A program made the position numbers and the translations under genes. Under the pieces are notes generated by a model. It was not told the origin of the DNA and did no database searches. It saw nothing but the letters and a program-made list of their open reading frames with translations. Below, one piece after another: positions 45,441 through 57,910 of a stretch of DNA of 64,000 bases (positions are counted from its first letter, which is position 1; every line of letters starts with the position of its first letter). Source of the stretch: Platanthera guangdongensis (lineage: Eukaryota > Streptophyta > Magnoliopsida > Asparagales > Orchidaceae); the NCBI GenBank assembly GCA_039583875.1, contig CM077151.1:116826609-116890608 (forward strand), written 5' to 3'.

Positions 45441-45701
45441 GTGGAGAAGTTTGGACGAATCTAGTACACTACTAGATAGGCGAAGGGGGAAAGTGGATGT
45501 ACCCAAACCTTGGGGAACAACTATAAAACTGTGTGTCTACTGGTTGCTTGTGTAATGCTGTGATTGCTGCTTGTGTGCTGTGATAAAGTAGATATAAATC
45601 TGTGATAAACTCTGAATTCTGCCTAAAAAGTTAAAAAGATTTAAGTCACCTATTCACCCCCCCCCCCCCCCCTCTAGGTGATTAGGTACAATATCTTTCA
45701 A

Positions 45702-45720
45702 GTGGTATCAGAGCCAGGTT
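45702..45720 (+). promoter_or_regulatory. element C primer-binding site (tRNA-Met)
   Basis: TGGTATCAGAGCCAGGTT starts two bases after the LTR end. Confidence 0.9.
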
Positions 45721-45806
45721 ACTCAAAAAGGGACATAACTGTCTGAGTAGATCCTGTTGGCAGATTCACTCTAAGTCAAATTACAGAATCAAGAAACTCA
45801 ATAACC

Positions 45807-47843
45807 ATGGGTTCCACTGAGAATCATAAGGAATTGGGATCCATGAAGCTACCCATATGTAGAAAAGAGATCTTTGGTATCTGGAAGGAAAGGGTGAGAC
45901 TGTTTATGGAAGCCTCAGACCATAGGATTTATATCACAGTGAAAGAAGGGCCTTATGTGCCCATGAAGGTGTCAGTCTTAGATGCAAATCAGAGGACACC
46001 TAAGGATTTCTCTGAAATGACAAAGGATGAGATTGTTCTAGCCACAATGGACAAAAGGGCTCAGAATATCATAGTAAGTGCTATAGATAATGCAACTTTT
46101 CAGAATTTGATACACTGCAAGACATCCAAGGAAATGTGGGATACTCTTATTGCGTACATGGAGGGTTCTGAAGAAGTGAGGCAAGACAGAAAATCTTTGC
46201 TCAACCAAGAATATGAAAGTTTTAGACAAGGTAAAGCTGATAGCAAAACTGAATGCTATAAAAAGTTCTATAGGATTGTGAATGAGCTTATGTCCTATGG
46301 CAGAGAGTTCAGTAATTATGAGCTCAATGATAAGTTTCTAAGGTCACTTACAAAAGATTGGGACACCAAGATCTGTGCCATTAGGGAAATGGCAAAGTTG
46401 ACAGAAATTCCTCCACCAACACTATTTGGCAAACTGCTGTCCTATGAAATGTAGTTAATGGTGAGGAAAGAAGAGGAGAAATCAACAAGAAGTCAACATA
46501 AAGAAAGGACAGTGGCCTTCAAAACAGAAGCCCCCAGAAAGTACAGAAGTAAGTCACCAACTCCACCACCAAAAGTAGTTGAAACTGAATCAGATGAGTC
46601 AGCAAGTAGAAAGTCTGAAAGCAGTGAAAGTGATGAGGAATTTGCTGCCTTCACAAGACACTTTCAGAAGTTCTTAAAGAAGAAACAGTGGAGGATAAGG
46701 CCATCTACTTCACAGGGTAAAGAAGACTATTATCAAAATAAAAAGCCTTCAAAGAAAGACAGGAAAAAGACTAAGTCTAGCAAAGCAACTCTTTCAAAAA
46801 TGGTATGTTATTGCTGTAATAGACAAGGACAAGTTGTTGCAGACTGTCCAGAGAAAAGAAAGGAGTATAATGACAAGAAAAAGACTCAATACAAGGGCAA
46901 GAAGGAAAAGTCTTTTGTTGCCAAAAAGGATAAGAGCCTGTCAGATATTTCTTCATCATAAACTGAGTCAGATGCTGAGGCATATATAGGACTGTTTGCT
47001 GAGGAAGAAGAAGAAGAGTTCATTCAGATCATGAACTCTATATATGAACAAGAGGACAGTCAGTGTCAAGGGATAATGGCATTGATAGAAAGTGACAAAA
47101 TCCTGGAGCAGCCAGGACCTATTAAGGTACAACATTGTTCTTTCAGTTCAATTTCTTGTGCTAGTACAGAATCAGATACATCATCATCAAGTGATGAGAG
47201 TGCATCTGAGTCTGAAGAGGATATTCATCAATTGATAGATGAATATAAAGTTCTGTTGCAAGCATTTAAGAAATGCAAATCCTTGGCCAAGAGTCAAGCT
47301 AAGGAGATTGCAAGTCTGAAAATGGCTGCAACTGATTATGAGAAGATGTTTGATCAAAAGCTAAATGAGATAGCCAGACTGAAGCACATAACTGTGATTC
47401 AGATGGGGACTATATCATTTAAAAATGATCAAATCAAGAGTCTGGAGATTAATCTTCAGAAGGAGAAAGACTTAGTTGCTAGGTTTTCTAAACCAAAGTC
47501 TGTTCTACCCATAATTGATGAATTTGTTCATCACAAAGGTAAAGCTGGACTGGGGTTTACTAAACCTGCAAGGACTGTCATGTCCAAGTCCAAGGGCAAA
47601 GCCCCAACTCTCAAAAAGTCGGTTGTAGATAAAATAACTAAGACTGTACCTAAGCAAAGGTACAATAAGTTTGAGTGTTGGTGTTGTGGCAAGGTAGGCC
47701 ACTTTGCAATGGACTGTTGGCACAATGCTAGTGCCAAAGTGAGTAGCAAACTGCCTGTTGGAAAACCTGCAGGTAGCTTTGTTAGGAAGCAAACTAACCA
47801 GTACCAAGGACCCAAGAATTCTTTGGGTTCTAAGGTTCACTAA
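45807..47843 (+). pseudogene. gag: element C gag (two premature stops)
   Basis: Starts at ATG 45807 in an ideal context (ACCATGGG). The UBN2-type gag domain covers about residues 10-215. TAG at 46452-46454 (CAG in B) and TAA at 46959-46961 interrupt one continuous frame that ends at TAA 47841-47843. Between them lie a basic Ser-rich region and a first zinc knuckle in which the His is replaced by Gln (CYCCNRQGQVVADC). Then come an acidic Ser-rich tract, a coiled-coil-like segment (about 47220-47500) and an intact second knuckle (CWCCGKVGHFAMDC, about 47676-47717). Pol follows in the same frame two codons after the stop. Confidence 0.9.
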
Positions 47844-47849
47844 TCTGTT

Positions 47850-50800
47850 TTGCAGGTGAGTCCAAGTGGCTATGCCCCAATATGGTACTTGGACAGTGGA
47901 TGTTCCAGACATATGACTGGAACAAGGGGTTTACTAAAGGACTACACACCCATCAAGGATGGTCCAAAAGTCACCTTTGGTGGTTCTGATAAAGGGATCA
48001 TCAAGGGATTTGGTAACATATCTAACTCCTATATTACAATTACTCAAGTGGCCTATGTTAAAGGTTTGAAACATAACCTTATTAGTATAAGTCAATTGAG
48101 TGATGTAGGATATGACATCTCATTTGTCAAAAATGGTTGTCATATCAGGAGGTCAAATGATCAAGAGATCATTTTGACTGGTTATAGAAAAAGGAATGTC
48201 TATTGCTTAGACATTATGGTTGAGAACAATGGTTCTCCAGTGTGTCTTGTAGCTGATGAGACAGTCTCTCATTGTGTCAAATGGCACAAGAGGCTAGCCC
48301 ATCTAAACTACAAAACAATTGGTAAACTCTTTAGCAAAGAGTTAGTGAGGAATGGTCCTCAAGTTAAGTGTATTAAAGATGGTATTTGCTCAGCTTGTCA
48401 AAAGGGCAAGCAGACTAGATCCACCTTTAGAAGCATTGAAAACAAAGATGTTGTGAGGTGTTTATACCTCTTGCATATGGATCTCTTTGGTCCAATGCCA
48501 GTTCACAGCCTAGGTAGGAAGGTCTATACCTTTGTAGTTGTAGATGACTACTCAAGGTTTTCCTGGGTGTTCTTCCTTAGACAGAAATCTGAAACACCTA
48601 GTGTCTTCTATAGCTTTGTCAAACAAATTCAGAATGAACTAGCTAGTACAGTGGTCAAAATAAGAAGTGACCATGGTACTGAATTTCAGTCTGATAGTAT
48701 GACAAAACTATGTGAAGAATTTGGGATATTTCAAGAGTTTTCTTCACCAAGGACACCTCAGCAAAATGGCATTGCTGAGAGGAAGAATAGAACCTTGATT
48801 GAGGCTGGTAGGACCCTATTAAGTGATACATCACTACCAGAATATTTCTGGGCTGAAGCAGTCAATACTGCATGCCATGTTATTAATAGGGCTACCATTA
48901 CTAAAAGGCTCAACAAGACCCCCTATGAGGTTGTGAAAGGCAGGAAACCAAACCTATCCTACTTCAGGATCTTTGGTTGTAAGTGCTTTATACTTAACAA
49001 TGGAAAGTCTTACTTGACTAAGTTTGCTGCCAAGTCCCAAGAGGGAATTTTTGTTGGGTACAACAACAACAGTAAGGCTTATAGAGTCTACAACTTGTCT
49101 ACACAAGTTGTAGAAGAGTCTGTACATGTAGTATTTGATGAAACTAGACTTATTAACAATGAGTTGTCTAGTAGTGTATGCAGCTCCACAGGTATAACAA
49201 AGAAGATGGACAAGCTCACTATAGAAGAAGAACCTACTGCAAGGCAACAAGTAGAAGATAGTGGCTGCTGTCCATGGGGAGTACTACATGTACCTAATAC
49301 AGATGAAGTTCAAGGAGTGCAGCAAGATGAAGAAACTGAAGAAGTTCAACCTGAAGTCAGGATGCCTCCAGCCAATAGGCATCTTAGAGATAATCCAGCA
49401 GAACAAATCATTGGTGATCCAAGACAAGGGGTACAAACAAGGAGCAGAAATCTGAATGCAGCAATCTTCTCCAGTTTTCTATCCCAAGTTGAACCAAAGA
49501 AGTTTGAAGAAGCCATCCTAGACCCTCATTGGATTGAGGCAATGCAAGAAGAGCTGAATCAGTTCAAGAGGTGCAAGGTCTGGGAACTTGTTCCTAAACC
49601 AAAAGACCACAACATAATTGGGACCAAGTGGATCTTTAGGAACAAGATGGATGAACATGGAGTCATCATTAAGAACAAAGCAAGATTGGTTGCTAAAGGA
49701 TATAGGCAGGAAGAAGATATTGACTTTGATCAAACCTTTGCTCCAGTAGTCAGACTGGAAGCCATAACGATGTTCCTGGCCTATGCAACCTTTCAAGGAC
49801 TTAAAGTTTACCAAATGGATGTCAAGTCAGCATTTTTGAATGGTAATCTAAAAGAGGAAGTCTATGTGGAACAGCCATCAGGTTTTGTTGATTCAACTCA
49901 ACCTAATCATGTCTACAGACTTAGGAAAGCATTGTATGGGTTAAAGCAAGCCCCTAGGGCTTGGTATGAAACCCTGTCTAGTTTCCTCATTGAGAATAAG
50001 TTCACAAGGGGGAAAATAGACAAAACTCTATTCCTTAGGGAATCCAGAGGTAAAGTAATACTAGTCCAAATATATGTAGATGACATAATATTTGGGTCTA
50101 CTGAAAGTAGTCTTTGCAAAAAGTTTGCAAAACTAATGCAAGGACAATTTGAGATGAGTAGTATGAGAGAACTTAAGTTCTTCTTGGGTCTCCAAGTTAG
50201 ACAGACTGAGAATGGTTTATCCATATGCCAGTCTAAGTTCACCCTAGAACTCATAAGGAAGTATGGTATGGATTCATCCAGTACCATGAAGACTCCTATG
50301 GGGTCAAGTATGTCTCTTAGCAAGGATGATGCAGGGAAACCTGTAGATGAGTCTTTGTATAGAGGGATAGTTGGCTCCCTTCTATATTTCACTACAAGTA
50401 GACCAGATATCATGTATGCTACATGTGTCTGTGCAAGGTATCAAGCATGCCCTAAGGAGTCTCATTTGACAGAAGTCAAAAGGATATTGAGATATGTAAA
50501 GGGCACTCCTTATCTAGGCCTCTGGTACCCTAGGAATGGGGATTTTGAACTAACAGGTTATTCAGATGCAGACTTTGCAGGATGCAAAGAAGACAAAAAA
50601 AGCACAACTGGAACCTGTCAATTCCTAGGTGGAAGACTGATTTCATGGAGTAGCAAAAAGCAAACAAGTGTGGCTATCTCCACTACAGAATCAGAATATG
50701 TGGCTGCAGGAAGTTGCTGTGCTCAACTTCTATGGATACAACATCAGCTTGAGGACTATGGAATTCAGGTAAGTAGAACTCCACTCTTTTGTGATTCTAC

Positions 50801-51017
50801 AAGTGTTATATCAATTGCACATAATCCTGTTTCTCATAGTAGAACTAAACATATTGAAATAAAATATAATTTTCTTAGGGAGCATGTAAAGAAAGAAGAT
50901 ATTTTACTAGAATATGTTAAAACAGATAATCAACTAGCTGATATGTATACTAAGCCCCTAGAAGAAACTAAGTTCAATAGGTTTAAAATTGAACTAGGTA
51001 TGATAAACTTAGAATAA
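47850..51017 (+). CDS. pol: element C pol: protease, integrase, reverse transcriptase, RNase H
   Basis: An open frame of 1055 codons. Protease DSG is at residues 15-17, in the context [12 protein letters not shown]. The integrase triad is D211, D274 and E310, with the same spacings as in A. RT has [14 protein letters not shown] and YVDD at 742-745. RNase H has GYSDADFAG and STTESEYVA. It is in the same frame as gag, separated by a single TAA, and the junction carries CTGTTTTGCAG followed by GTGAGT. The first codon of the frame is TTG; no ATG fits, so readthrough or splicing is likely. One odd point: [11 protein letters not shown] where A has [11 protein letters not shown]. Confidence 0.9.
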   Translation: MQVSPSGYAPIWYLDSGCSRHMTGTRGLLKDYTPIKDGPKVTFGGSDKGIIKGFGNISNSYITITQVAYVKGLKHNLISISQLSDVGYDISFVKNGCHIRRSNDQEIILTGYRKRNVYCLDIMVENNGSPVCLVADETVSHCVKWHKRLAHLNYKTIGKLFSKELVRNGPQVKCIKDGICSACQKGKQTRSTFRSIENKDVVRCLYLLHMDLFGPMPVHSLGRKVYTFVVVDDYSRFSWVFFLRQKSETPSVFYSFVKQIQNELASTVVKIRSDHGTEFQSDSMTKLCEEFGIFQEFSSPRTPQQNGIAERKNRTLIEAGRTLLSDTSLPEYFWAEAVNTACHVINRATITKRLNKTPYEVVKGRKPNLSYFRIFGCKCFILNNGKSYLTKFAAKSQEGIFVGYNNNSKAYRVYNLSTQVVEESVHVVFDETRLINNELSSSVCSSTGITKKMDKLTIEEEPTARQQVEDSGCCPWGVLHVPNTDEVQGVQQDEETEEVQPEVRMPPANRHLRDNPAEQIIGDPRQGVQTRSRNLNAAIFSSFLSQVEPKKFEEAILDPHWIEAMQEELNQFKRCKVWELVPKPKDHNIIGTKWIFRNKMDEHGVIIKNKARLVAKGYRQEEDIDFDQTFAPVVRLEAITMFLAYATFQGLKVYQMDVKSAFLNGNLKEEVYVEQPSGFVDSTQPNHVYRLRKALYGLKQAPRAWYETLSSFLIENKFTRGKIDKTLFLRESRGKVILVQIYVDDIIFGSTESSLCKKFAKLMQGQFEMSSMRELKFFLGLQVRQTENGLSICQSKFTLELIRKYGMDSSSTMKTPMGSSMSLSKDDAGKPVDESLYRGIVGSLLYFTTSRPDIMYATCVCARYQACPKESHLTEVKRILRYVKGTPYLGLWYPRNGDFELTGYSDADFAGCKEDKKSTTGTCQFLGGRLISWSSKKQTSVAISTTESEYVAAGSCCAQLLWIQHQLEDYGIQVSRTPLFCDSTSVISIAHNPVSHSRTKHIEIKYNFLREHVKKEDILLEYVKTDNQLADMYTKPLEETKFNRFKIELGMINLE

Positions 51018-51039
51018 GTTTATAGTAATGGCTAAGTAA

Positions 51040-51375
51040 AAAGGTGTCAACACACAGAGATATCTGTGTCGACACAGAAAAGTGGTGTCGACACTTCAGT
51101 GAAAAGGTGTCGACACATCTAGGAAGTTGGTGTCGACACTTCAGAATATTAGTGTCGACACATGACAAGTAGGTGTCGACACATCCAAGGTGGTGTCGAC
51201 ACTTAGTGTTTACTCATAATTATCTAAGTAAAGACTCGACTATGTGTCGAGTTAAGTGGTGTCGACACATAAACAAGTGTCGACACATATTATCTGTCGA
51301 CTAAACTTGTATCGACACAGTGTGTCGAGACATTATAAGTTAGTGTCGACACTTATCGACAGTGTCGACACAATT
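51040..51375. repeat. GTGTCGACAC array in element C pol-ORF3 spacer
   Basis: About eleven exact GTGTCGACAC copies between 51066 and 51370, plus partial copies. Another lies at 51479 just before ORF3. The spacer is otherwise AT-rich. Confidence 0.95.
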
Positions 51376-51523
51376 TAAGATAGTTAACCTGCCTTTTCAT
51401 CTTCAAACCTAGAAAGGTATAAATAGGATTTTGCCTTAGTCTGTCGACACGCTTTCAAAAGTTTCGAGACCAAATTTGTGTGTCGACACCTCTCTTCTCT
51501 CGGTTCAAATTCTTCAAACCCTA

Positions 51524-54345
51524 ATGGCGCCAAAGCTCGAGGAGAACGTCAATGAAGGCTATGAACTGGTGCGAGACGCGTTTGGTGATGCAGACCCGGA
51601 AATCAAGAATGTGATAACCCTAGTTGCAAACTCGGGGTTAGAATTTCTTGTTTCAGTGCCTACAATGATCTGGAAGAAAGAAGTGTTAGAATTTCTGAAT
51701 GGAGCTAAAGTAGACGACTCTAGACTCAAGATCAAGTCTAGGGTTCATGGAGAAAAGGTGAAGGTATCACCTAAAAGTTTGAGAAAAGTCCTAAACCTGC
51801 CAAGGACAAAAGAAGAGGATGAGGTTACTGCTTCTAAGACCAGAGAAGCTTTAACTTGGTGTGGACTGGATTCAAAATTGAAAATTGGATCTGTGTTTAA
51901 TAGGAAGGGCATGAACAGCCACGGAAAATTCCTCTCTGAAATTGTTGGAAAAGTTATTTTATGTAAGCCAGGAGGGCATGATAGGGTATCAGCCCATATG
52001 TTCAACATCATGACAAGGATAATCTTCACATTGAACACTGATTGGTCTATTGTTGTCTTTGAGAAGATTAAGGAGAGTCTGAAGAAACCCAACTTGGGTA
52101 GGATCATAAGTTTATACCTTGCTGGTAGCATACCAGAGGTTATGAGTCAGGCTGCTGGCACTAAGATCAATCATATGAGAAAGATGGACATGAGGATCTT
52201 CTCCAGATGGGACAGGGTTTTGTCAAAGGAGATGCCAACCCCTGAGAAAATAAATTCTGAGAAGGAAACTCCACTGAAGAAGAAGAAGAAGATAGCCCAG
52301 TGGCTCAAGAGTTAACTAGCAGCTCTGGTAGTTAAGAGCAAGTTGTCTTCACACCTGATGAGAATGAAGAAGGAAATGCTGAGAAGTCTACAGCTCAACA
52401 AGATGCTACAGAGAGGCAGGGGAAGCTACCACCAGCTAGCCCCATACACCAGGATACTGTCCAGGGGGAGACCCTAGTTGTAGAAGAGCCAACTACACTA
52501 GAAAGTGAACAAGCCACCCACATCATCCTTGAGGTAATCTCTGAGCTTAATGCTTTAGATTTCCCTATAGAGGATAATGTTTTGTCTGATTCCTTCATTA
52601 ATGTTAATCAGCAAGTTCCAGATGTTGTCATGGAAGACACATCTGTTACAGTTCAAGTTGTATCTGATCCTGTGGTAGATGAGCCAAGAATTTCTCCAGC
52701 TCATTCTCCACAAGAATATACCATGGAAGATCTTTTCCTAAATCTGGATCAAACAGATTTTGACAAGGAATGTGCTGCTGCTGAGGTGGAGAATGCTCCA
52801 GTTGAGGGGGAGCAAGTGCAAATTCAAGAGGAAACAGCAAGGCAAGAGCCAAAGAAGCAAAAAACTGTTGAAGAGCTACCTAAGGAGAGGGTAGATATAG
52901 CCAGCACATCAGCTTCTGAAGATGAGGAAGCTGCAAGGGCAAAGAAAAAGAAATTTCAAGTATTCAAGAGAAGGAGCCAGAATTACAAAAAGGCTTTGCA
53001 AACTATTGCACCACAGCCTATATCACAGCCAGCACCAACTGTTGATTATAGTGCTCTAATGGTTGCAATGCAAATTAAGCTTGGTGAGCACAGGCAGGCC
53101 ATTGAGAAGTATATGGATGAAGGGCAAAAATCATTACAGTTTGATTTGGCCCAGGATATAAAGTCAATAAGATTTGAAATGAATCTTAATAAAAAGGAGA
53201 TGACTGACTGCTTCCACAAGGGAGGGAATGCAGTGGTGTATTTGGCAACTCATCAAGAAAAGATCAAAGCTCAAGTAGATGAACTTGAAGTAAAGCAAGG
53301 CTATGTACTGGAAAATCAAATCAGGATGAATGATAATTTGACAGAATCTCACAATGCCATTATCACTGAGATGCAGAACATAGCTGCTGGGATGACTACT
53401 TCTACTGCTACTGCTAAAGCAGAATTTGACAAAGCATTCCAAGAAGAAATAACTGCTGTTAAGACTGCTATACAAGACTCTCAGAAGATCATCACTGACA
53501 AACTCCAAAGGTTGAAACCTTATTTTAAAGATGGAGTCAACTATTTGGATGCCCAAATAAGATTTCAAAAGGATGATTTGAGGGATCACATGGTTAGAGA
53601 AGTCATAAAGGGGGAGAGGGTGTTAGTCAAAGCCAGCTCTGATCATGCCAAGTGGATATCTAATTCTATCATAACAAATCTTGGTTATCCTCCTTTATGT
53701 GATGATGATAATGTTGCAGAATCTGGGATTAATCCTGCATATCTAGGAGGGGAGCAACCTGAAGTGGCTCAAGTCATCTACCCTCCTCCAGATTTTGATA
53801 TGATACATGCTGATATCCAGACAATGTATAGCCCACCTGAGGATAAGAAAAATGTCATCATAGAGAAGGTTGTTCAGCCAGTTTCTGAGGCTATGCAAGA
53901 AGCTCTGCAGAAAGAAGAAGAAACCAGATTGTCTAAGAAGAGGTTCAGGGAGCAAGCTGAACAAAGACCAGACTTTGAGCAGTGGAGCCCCACTTCAAGA
54001 AACATTATCTTAACTGCATGGAAAGCTGCAAAAGATAATATTCAAGACAGAAATAAATGGTTTTCTGAATTGGAATGGAGAAAGCATGAGACAAGGCAAG
54101 AAGCCATAGTCCAATATAGAAGAAAGGCCAAGATGGGAAAGCTACCTCCTACTGCCCAGGAGCCTAGAAAGTACTTTCCCAAGCCTTATCACTACTTTGA
54201 AAGGCAAAAGATTAAAGCTGAAGAGCTAAAGAAGAAGGAGCTGAAAGGGAAAAAGCCTGCTAAAACTGAAGTTGCTGAAGCTCCTGTTCAAGCCAAAGTA
54301 CAATCTGGAAAAGGGATAGTGATCAAAGAGGCTGAACAAAAGTAG
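51524..54345 (+). pseudogene. element C ORF3 (frame broken near 52300)
   Basis: The ATG at 51524 begins MAPKLEEN, as in B. Conserved segments are KFLSEIVGKVILC (from residue 134), HDRVSAHMF and KPNLGRIISLYLAG. A 1-bp loss relative to B near 52298 brings a stop at 52313-52315, and a TAA near 52333 closes the other frame. The frame then stays open to 54345. This second part has an acidic N-terminal region, a long helical, probably coiled-coil segment (about 53090-53420) and a basic C-terminus (RRKAKMGKLPP). No signal peptide or membrane segment is evident. The helical part and C-terminus do not obviously match element A, so only the N-terminal domain is shared by all three. Confidence 0.85.
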
Positions 54346-54621
54346 CATAGAAATTCTCTTAAGTTTACTATGTAATCTTTTGATGTAAAACATTTTGTAA
54401 ACTTTAGAATTACGAATATGACAAAGTGTTAGAACAATGTGCTGTGTGATAAATTTGCTGTGTGATGAATTTATTTCATAATTGTTCTGAGATAATGTCT
54501 ATGTATACATGTTTGATTGATACATGTTTATGTTTGCCCTGCTATATATAATCCTGATTTACATCATACTTGATTTTATTCTATATGGTGTATATCATTG
54601 ACTAAGGGTTATGACTTCTCC

Positions 54622-54635
54622 AAATAGGGGGAGAT
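54622..54635 (+). promoter_or_regulatory. element C polypurine tract
   Basis: AAATAGGGGGAGAT directly precedes the 3' LTR. 54346-54621 is AT-rich 3' untranslated sequence. Confidence 0.9.
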
Positions 54636-56637
54636 TGTTGGGTACATTGGTTAAATGTACCTGATTTGAAGAAGCCTCACACAACTCAATGATATACATC
54701 AAAAATGTATTTGATGTGTTTTGAGTTTACTTGTGCAGGTTAAGTATTTACAGGAAAGAAGAAAAAGTTTCTAAGTCCATGTGTCGACACCCAGAGGCAA
54801 AGTGTCGACACTTAAGAAGACTTGTGTCGACACCTAGGCAAGCTGTGTCGACACTTGGAGTATTTGTGTCGACACCAGGGATGCAGAGTCGACACCAGAC
54901 AGAAAGTGTCGACACAAGGAGCTGTGTCGACACTCAATGAAGAAAAGTGCAGTGAATCAGTGTCGACACTTAGCAGTTGTGTCGACACCCAGAGAAACTG
55001 TGTCTACATCAGAAAGTGTCGACACTTGGAGATGTGTCGACACTCAGCAAAAGTCAGTAGAGACTAAGTATAAGTGTCGACACAAGAAAGATGTGTCGAC
55101 ACTCAGCAGAAGACTCAACACTTGAAGAAAGTGTCGACACAAGAAAGAATGTGTCGACACTTAGCTGAAGACTCGACACTATTGCAAAGTTCAAAAAAAT
55201 TCTAAGTACAAGTGTCGACACTAAGGAGATGTGTCGACACTCAACCAGAGTCTCAACAGAAGAAGAATGTGTCGACACATGGAGCTGTGTCGACACTCAG
55301 CAAGTATCAACACTGAAGGCATGTGTCGACACCAAGAAGCAGTGTCGACACAGACAAGTTCCACACATGAAGATGTGTCGACACAAAGAAGTTGTGTCGA
55401 CACTTACAAGAAGTCAACAAAGTGCTGAAGAACAAAGTGTTGTGTCGACACTCATTATCAGTGTCTACACATGAAGAAGAAGCAGTGTCGAGATATAAAA
55501 TCTACAATACAAGGAGATGTGTCGACACCTTGTAGGCTAGTGTCGACAGTTAGACAACTTATGTCGACACTTAGTCTATAAGTGTCGACACTTAAAGACA
55601 GACAGTCTCGACACTTACAGACAGTTACAGAATTTTCAAGAACTGACTGGATGACTTGACAGCTGCCATTCCAGCCGGTCTACTGCACCTGTCAGAGTTG
55701 TCAGAAATCCATTATGAACCGGACCAGCCGGTTACTATGAAGAAGGCCTATAAATAGGCTTATACTGTCTACAGAAGAAGATTGATTAGATGATCAACAC
55801 ATTAAGTTATACAAAGAAGATCTAGTTATTCCTTGTAGAAATATAGTGAAGATCTAAGTAGTTGGAGAGAGAGAGCTCCATCCAAGAAGTCAGCCATTGG
55901 AACCAGCTGAGAAGAAGGGTTCAGATTTGTTCTGAATCTTAAGTAGCAGAGATCAAGGATCAACTGCAGAGGAGGTCAATCTTATTGAGTTCTACATTCA
56001 AGAAGCTTTGAAGAAAGCCAAGTCAGATTGATTTCAGCTGAGTTCTTCCAAGAACTCATCAAGAAACTCACAACTCTTCTCTCTTTTCTCTGAGTTGTTG
56101 AGTTACAATTTTTGTATTCATATTATCTTGTAGGATCCTTAGGGATCTGAGTCTTTGTAAGCCTATAATTATAAAGGCTGAGTGTAGGGCTTAAGTGCCT
56201 GAGTGTAGGAGATTTGAATCTCTGAGTGTAGGCCTATTGTGGCTGAGTGTAGGCCTTGGTGGCTGAGTGTAGGCCTTGGTGGCTGAGTGTAGGCTTTGAG
56301 AAGAAGCTGAGTTGTAGGGCCTTGGGCCTGAGTTGTAGGAACCTGGTTGAGGTTCTGAGTGTAAGATCTGAGGATCTGAGATAGTGGAGAAGTTTGGCCG
56401 AATCTAGTACACTACTAGATAGGCGAAGGGGGAAAGTGGATGTACCCAAAACATGGGGAACCACTATAAAACTGTGTGTCTACTGGTTGCTTGTGTAATG
56501 CTGTGATTACTGCTTGTGTGCTGTGATAAAGTAGATATAAATCTGTGATAAACTCTGAATTCTGCCTAAAAAGTTAAAAAGATTTAAGTCACCTATTCAC
56601 CCCCCCCCCTCTAGGTGATTAGGTACAATATCTTTCA
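54636..56637 (+). repeat. element C 3' LTR
   Basis: 2002 bp with the same layout as the 5' LTR: array 54780-55615, TATA 55749-55756, CTGAGTGTAGG repeats 56178-56385. The C-run before CTCTAGG is shorter than in the 5' LTR. Confidence 0.95.
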
Positions 56638-57410
56638 GACGGATTACTTTGGAAGACGGTCGTCTGTGCGTCCCAAGTGTGGGTAATTTGCGGGTGGAGT
56701 TGTTGTACGAGGCACACCATACCAAGTACTCGATTCACTCGGGGAGCACGGAGATGTACCGTGATGTGAAGAAACTGTTTTGGTGGCCGGGTTTGAAGAA
56801 AGATGTGGCCTCTACGTAGCGAAGTGCCAAACTTGCGCCTTGGTCAAGGCAGAGTGCCAAAAGCCTGGAGGATTTCTTAAGTCCTTGCCTATCCCGGAGT
56901 GGAAATTCGACGACATCTCTATGGACTTGTGCACGGTTTGCCAAGGTCACAAAAGGGGAACGACGCTATTTGGGTGGTCGTGGATCGTTTAACGAATGTG
57001 TCGCATTTCATTCCGCATAGGAAGGATGATCTGGTGGAGAAGTTGGCAAAGCTTTATGTGGATAACATAGTACGACTTCATGGTATGTCCCGCAGCATCG
57101 TGAGTGACCGAGATGGCGGTTCACGTCCAATGATTGGAGGCTTGTGCAGCAAATGTTGGGAACAAAGCTGAAATTCAGCACAGCCTTCCATCCGCAAATG
57201 GATAGGTAGACCGAGAGGGTCAATAGAACCATGGAAGACATGCTCCGCATGTGTGTCTTGGATTTTGGAAAGCAATGGGAAGACCACCTTATTTGGTGGA
57301 GTTCGCATACAACAATAGCTACAAGCGAGTATTCAGATGGCGCCTTTCGAGCCCTATATGGTAAAAATGTCGCACGCCGTTGTCTTGGTTAGAAACGGGT
57401 GAGTCAAAGT
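56638..57410 (+). pseudogene. pol: G2 integrase (cut by gap)
   Basis: Resumes G2 after the GACGG duplication. A zinc-binding HHCC-type segment is visible (EAHHTKYSIHSG ... KCQTCALVKAEC), with WWPGLKKDV between. Catalytic-core pieces follow (LTNVSHFIPHRKDD, VDNIVRLHGMS, SIVSDRDGG). Several frame changes split these (near 56818, 56960 and 57110), and more integrase-like codons continue to about 57360. The Asp residues of the core are partly visible but the whole triad cannot be read in one frame. The N gap removes the rest. Confidence 0.85.
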
Positions 57411-57910
57411 NNNNNNNNNNNNNNNNNNNNNNNNNNNNNNNNNNNNNNNNNNNNNNNNNNNNNNNNNNNNNNNNNNNNNNNNNNNNNNNNNNNNNNNNNN
57501 NNNNNNNNNNNNNNNNNNNNNNNNNNNNNNNNNNNNNNNNNNNNNNNNNNNNNNNNNNNNNNNNNNNNNNNNNNNNNNNNNNNNNNNNNNNNNNNNNNNN
57601 NNNNNNNNNNNNNNNNNNNNNNNNNNNNNNNNNNNNNNNNNNNNNNNNNNNNNNNNNNNNNNNNNNNNNNNNNNNNNNNNNNNNNNNNNNNNNNNNNNNN
57701 NNNNNNNNNNNNNNNNNNNNNNNNNNNNNNNNNNNNNNNNNNNNNNNNNNNNNNNNNNNNNNNNNNNNNNNNNNNNNNNNNNNNNNNNNNNNNNNNNNNN
57801 NNNNNNNNNNNNNNNNNNNNNNNNNNNNNNNNNNNNNNNNNNNNNNNNNNNNNNNNNNNNNNNNNNNNNNNNNNNNNNNNNNNNNNNNNNNNNNNNNNNN
57901 NNNNNNNNNN
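57411..57910. other. assembly gap (500 N)
   Basis: Exactly 500 undetermined bases, a usual placeholder for a gap of unknown size. The G2 3' end and 3' LTR should lie here. The left and right sides of the gap are not shown to be adjacent. Confidence 0.99.

Larger units (their letters stand above)
43694..45700 (+). repeat. element C 5' LTR
   Basis: Starts TGTTGGGTACATT and ends ACAATATCTTTCA. Order: GTGTCGACAC array (43840-44675), TATA box (44808-44815), CTGAGTGTAGG repeats (45235-45440), a long C-run (from 45656) and CTCTAGGTGATTAGG. Confidence 0.95.
43694..56637 (+). mobile_element. element C: Sirevirus-type copia element, same family as B
   Basis: A 12.9-kb element in plus orientation, flanked by GACGG: LTR, PBS, gag, pol, spacer array, ORF3, PPT, LTR. 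LTRs are 2007 and 2002 bp and differ at a few tens of sites by eye. Pol is open; gag has two premature stops and ORF3 is broken, so the copy is probably not autonomous. It sits in G2 pol in the opposite orientation to B. Confidence 0.95.
24881..57410 (+). mobile_element. G2: Tekay-like Ty3/gypsy element carrying two nested copia elements
   Basis: G2 begins with an LTR (24881-27190) and continues with gag (27416-27603, then 40612-41577), protease, RT and RNase H (to 43693) and integrase (56638 to the gap). Elements B and C are inserted in gag and pol with 5-bp duplications, and the G2 reading order resumes across each. The integrase after RNase H and the segment with EAHHTKYSIHSG match the Tekay/Del chromoviruses. 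The 3' end, any chromodomain and the 3' LTR are lost in or beyond the N gap. The left TSD candidate is TGGCG (24876-24880). Frameshifts and stops make it inactive. Confidence 0.9.
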
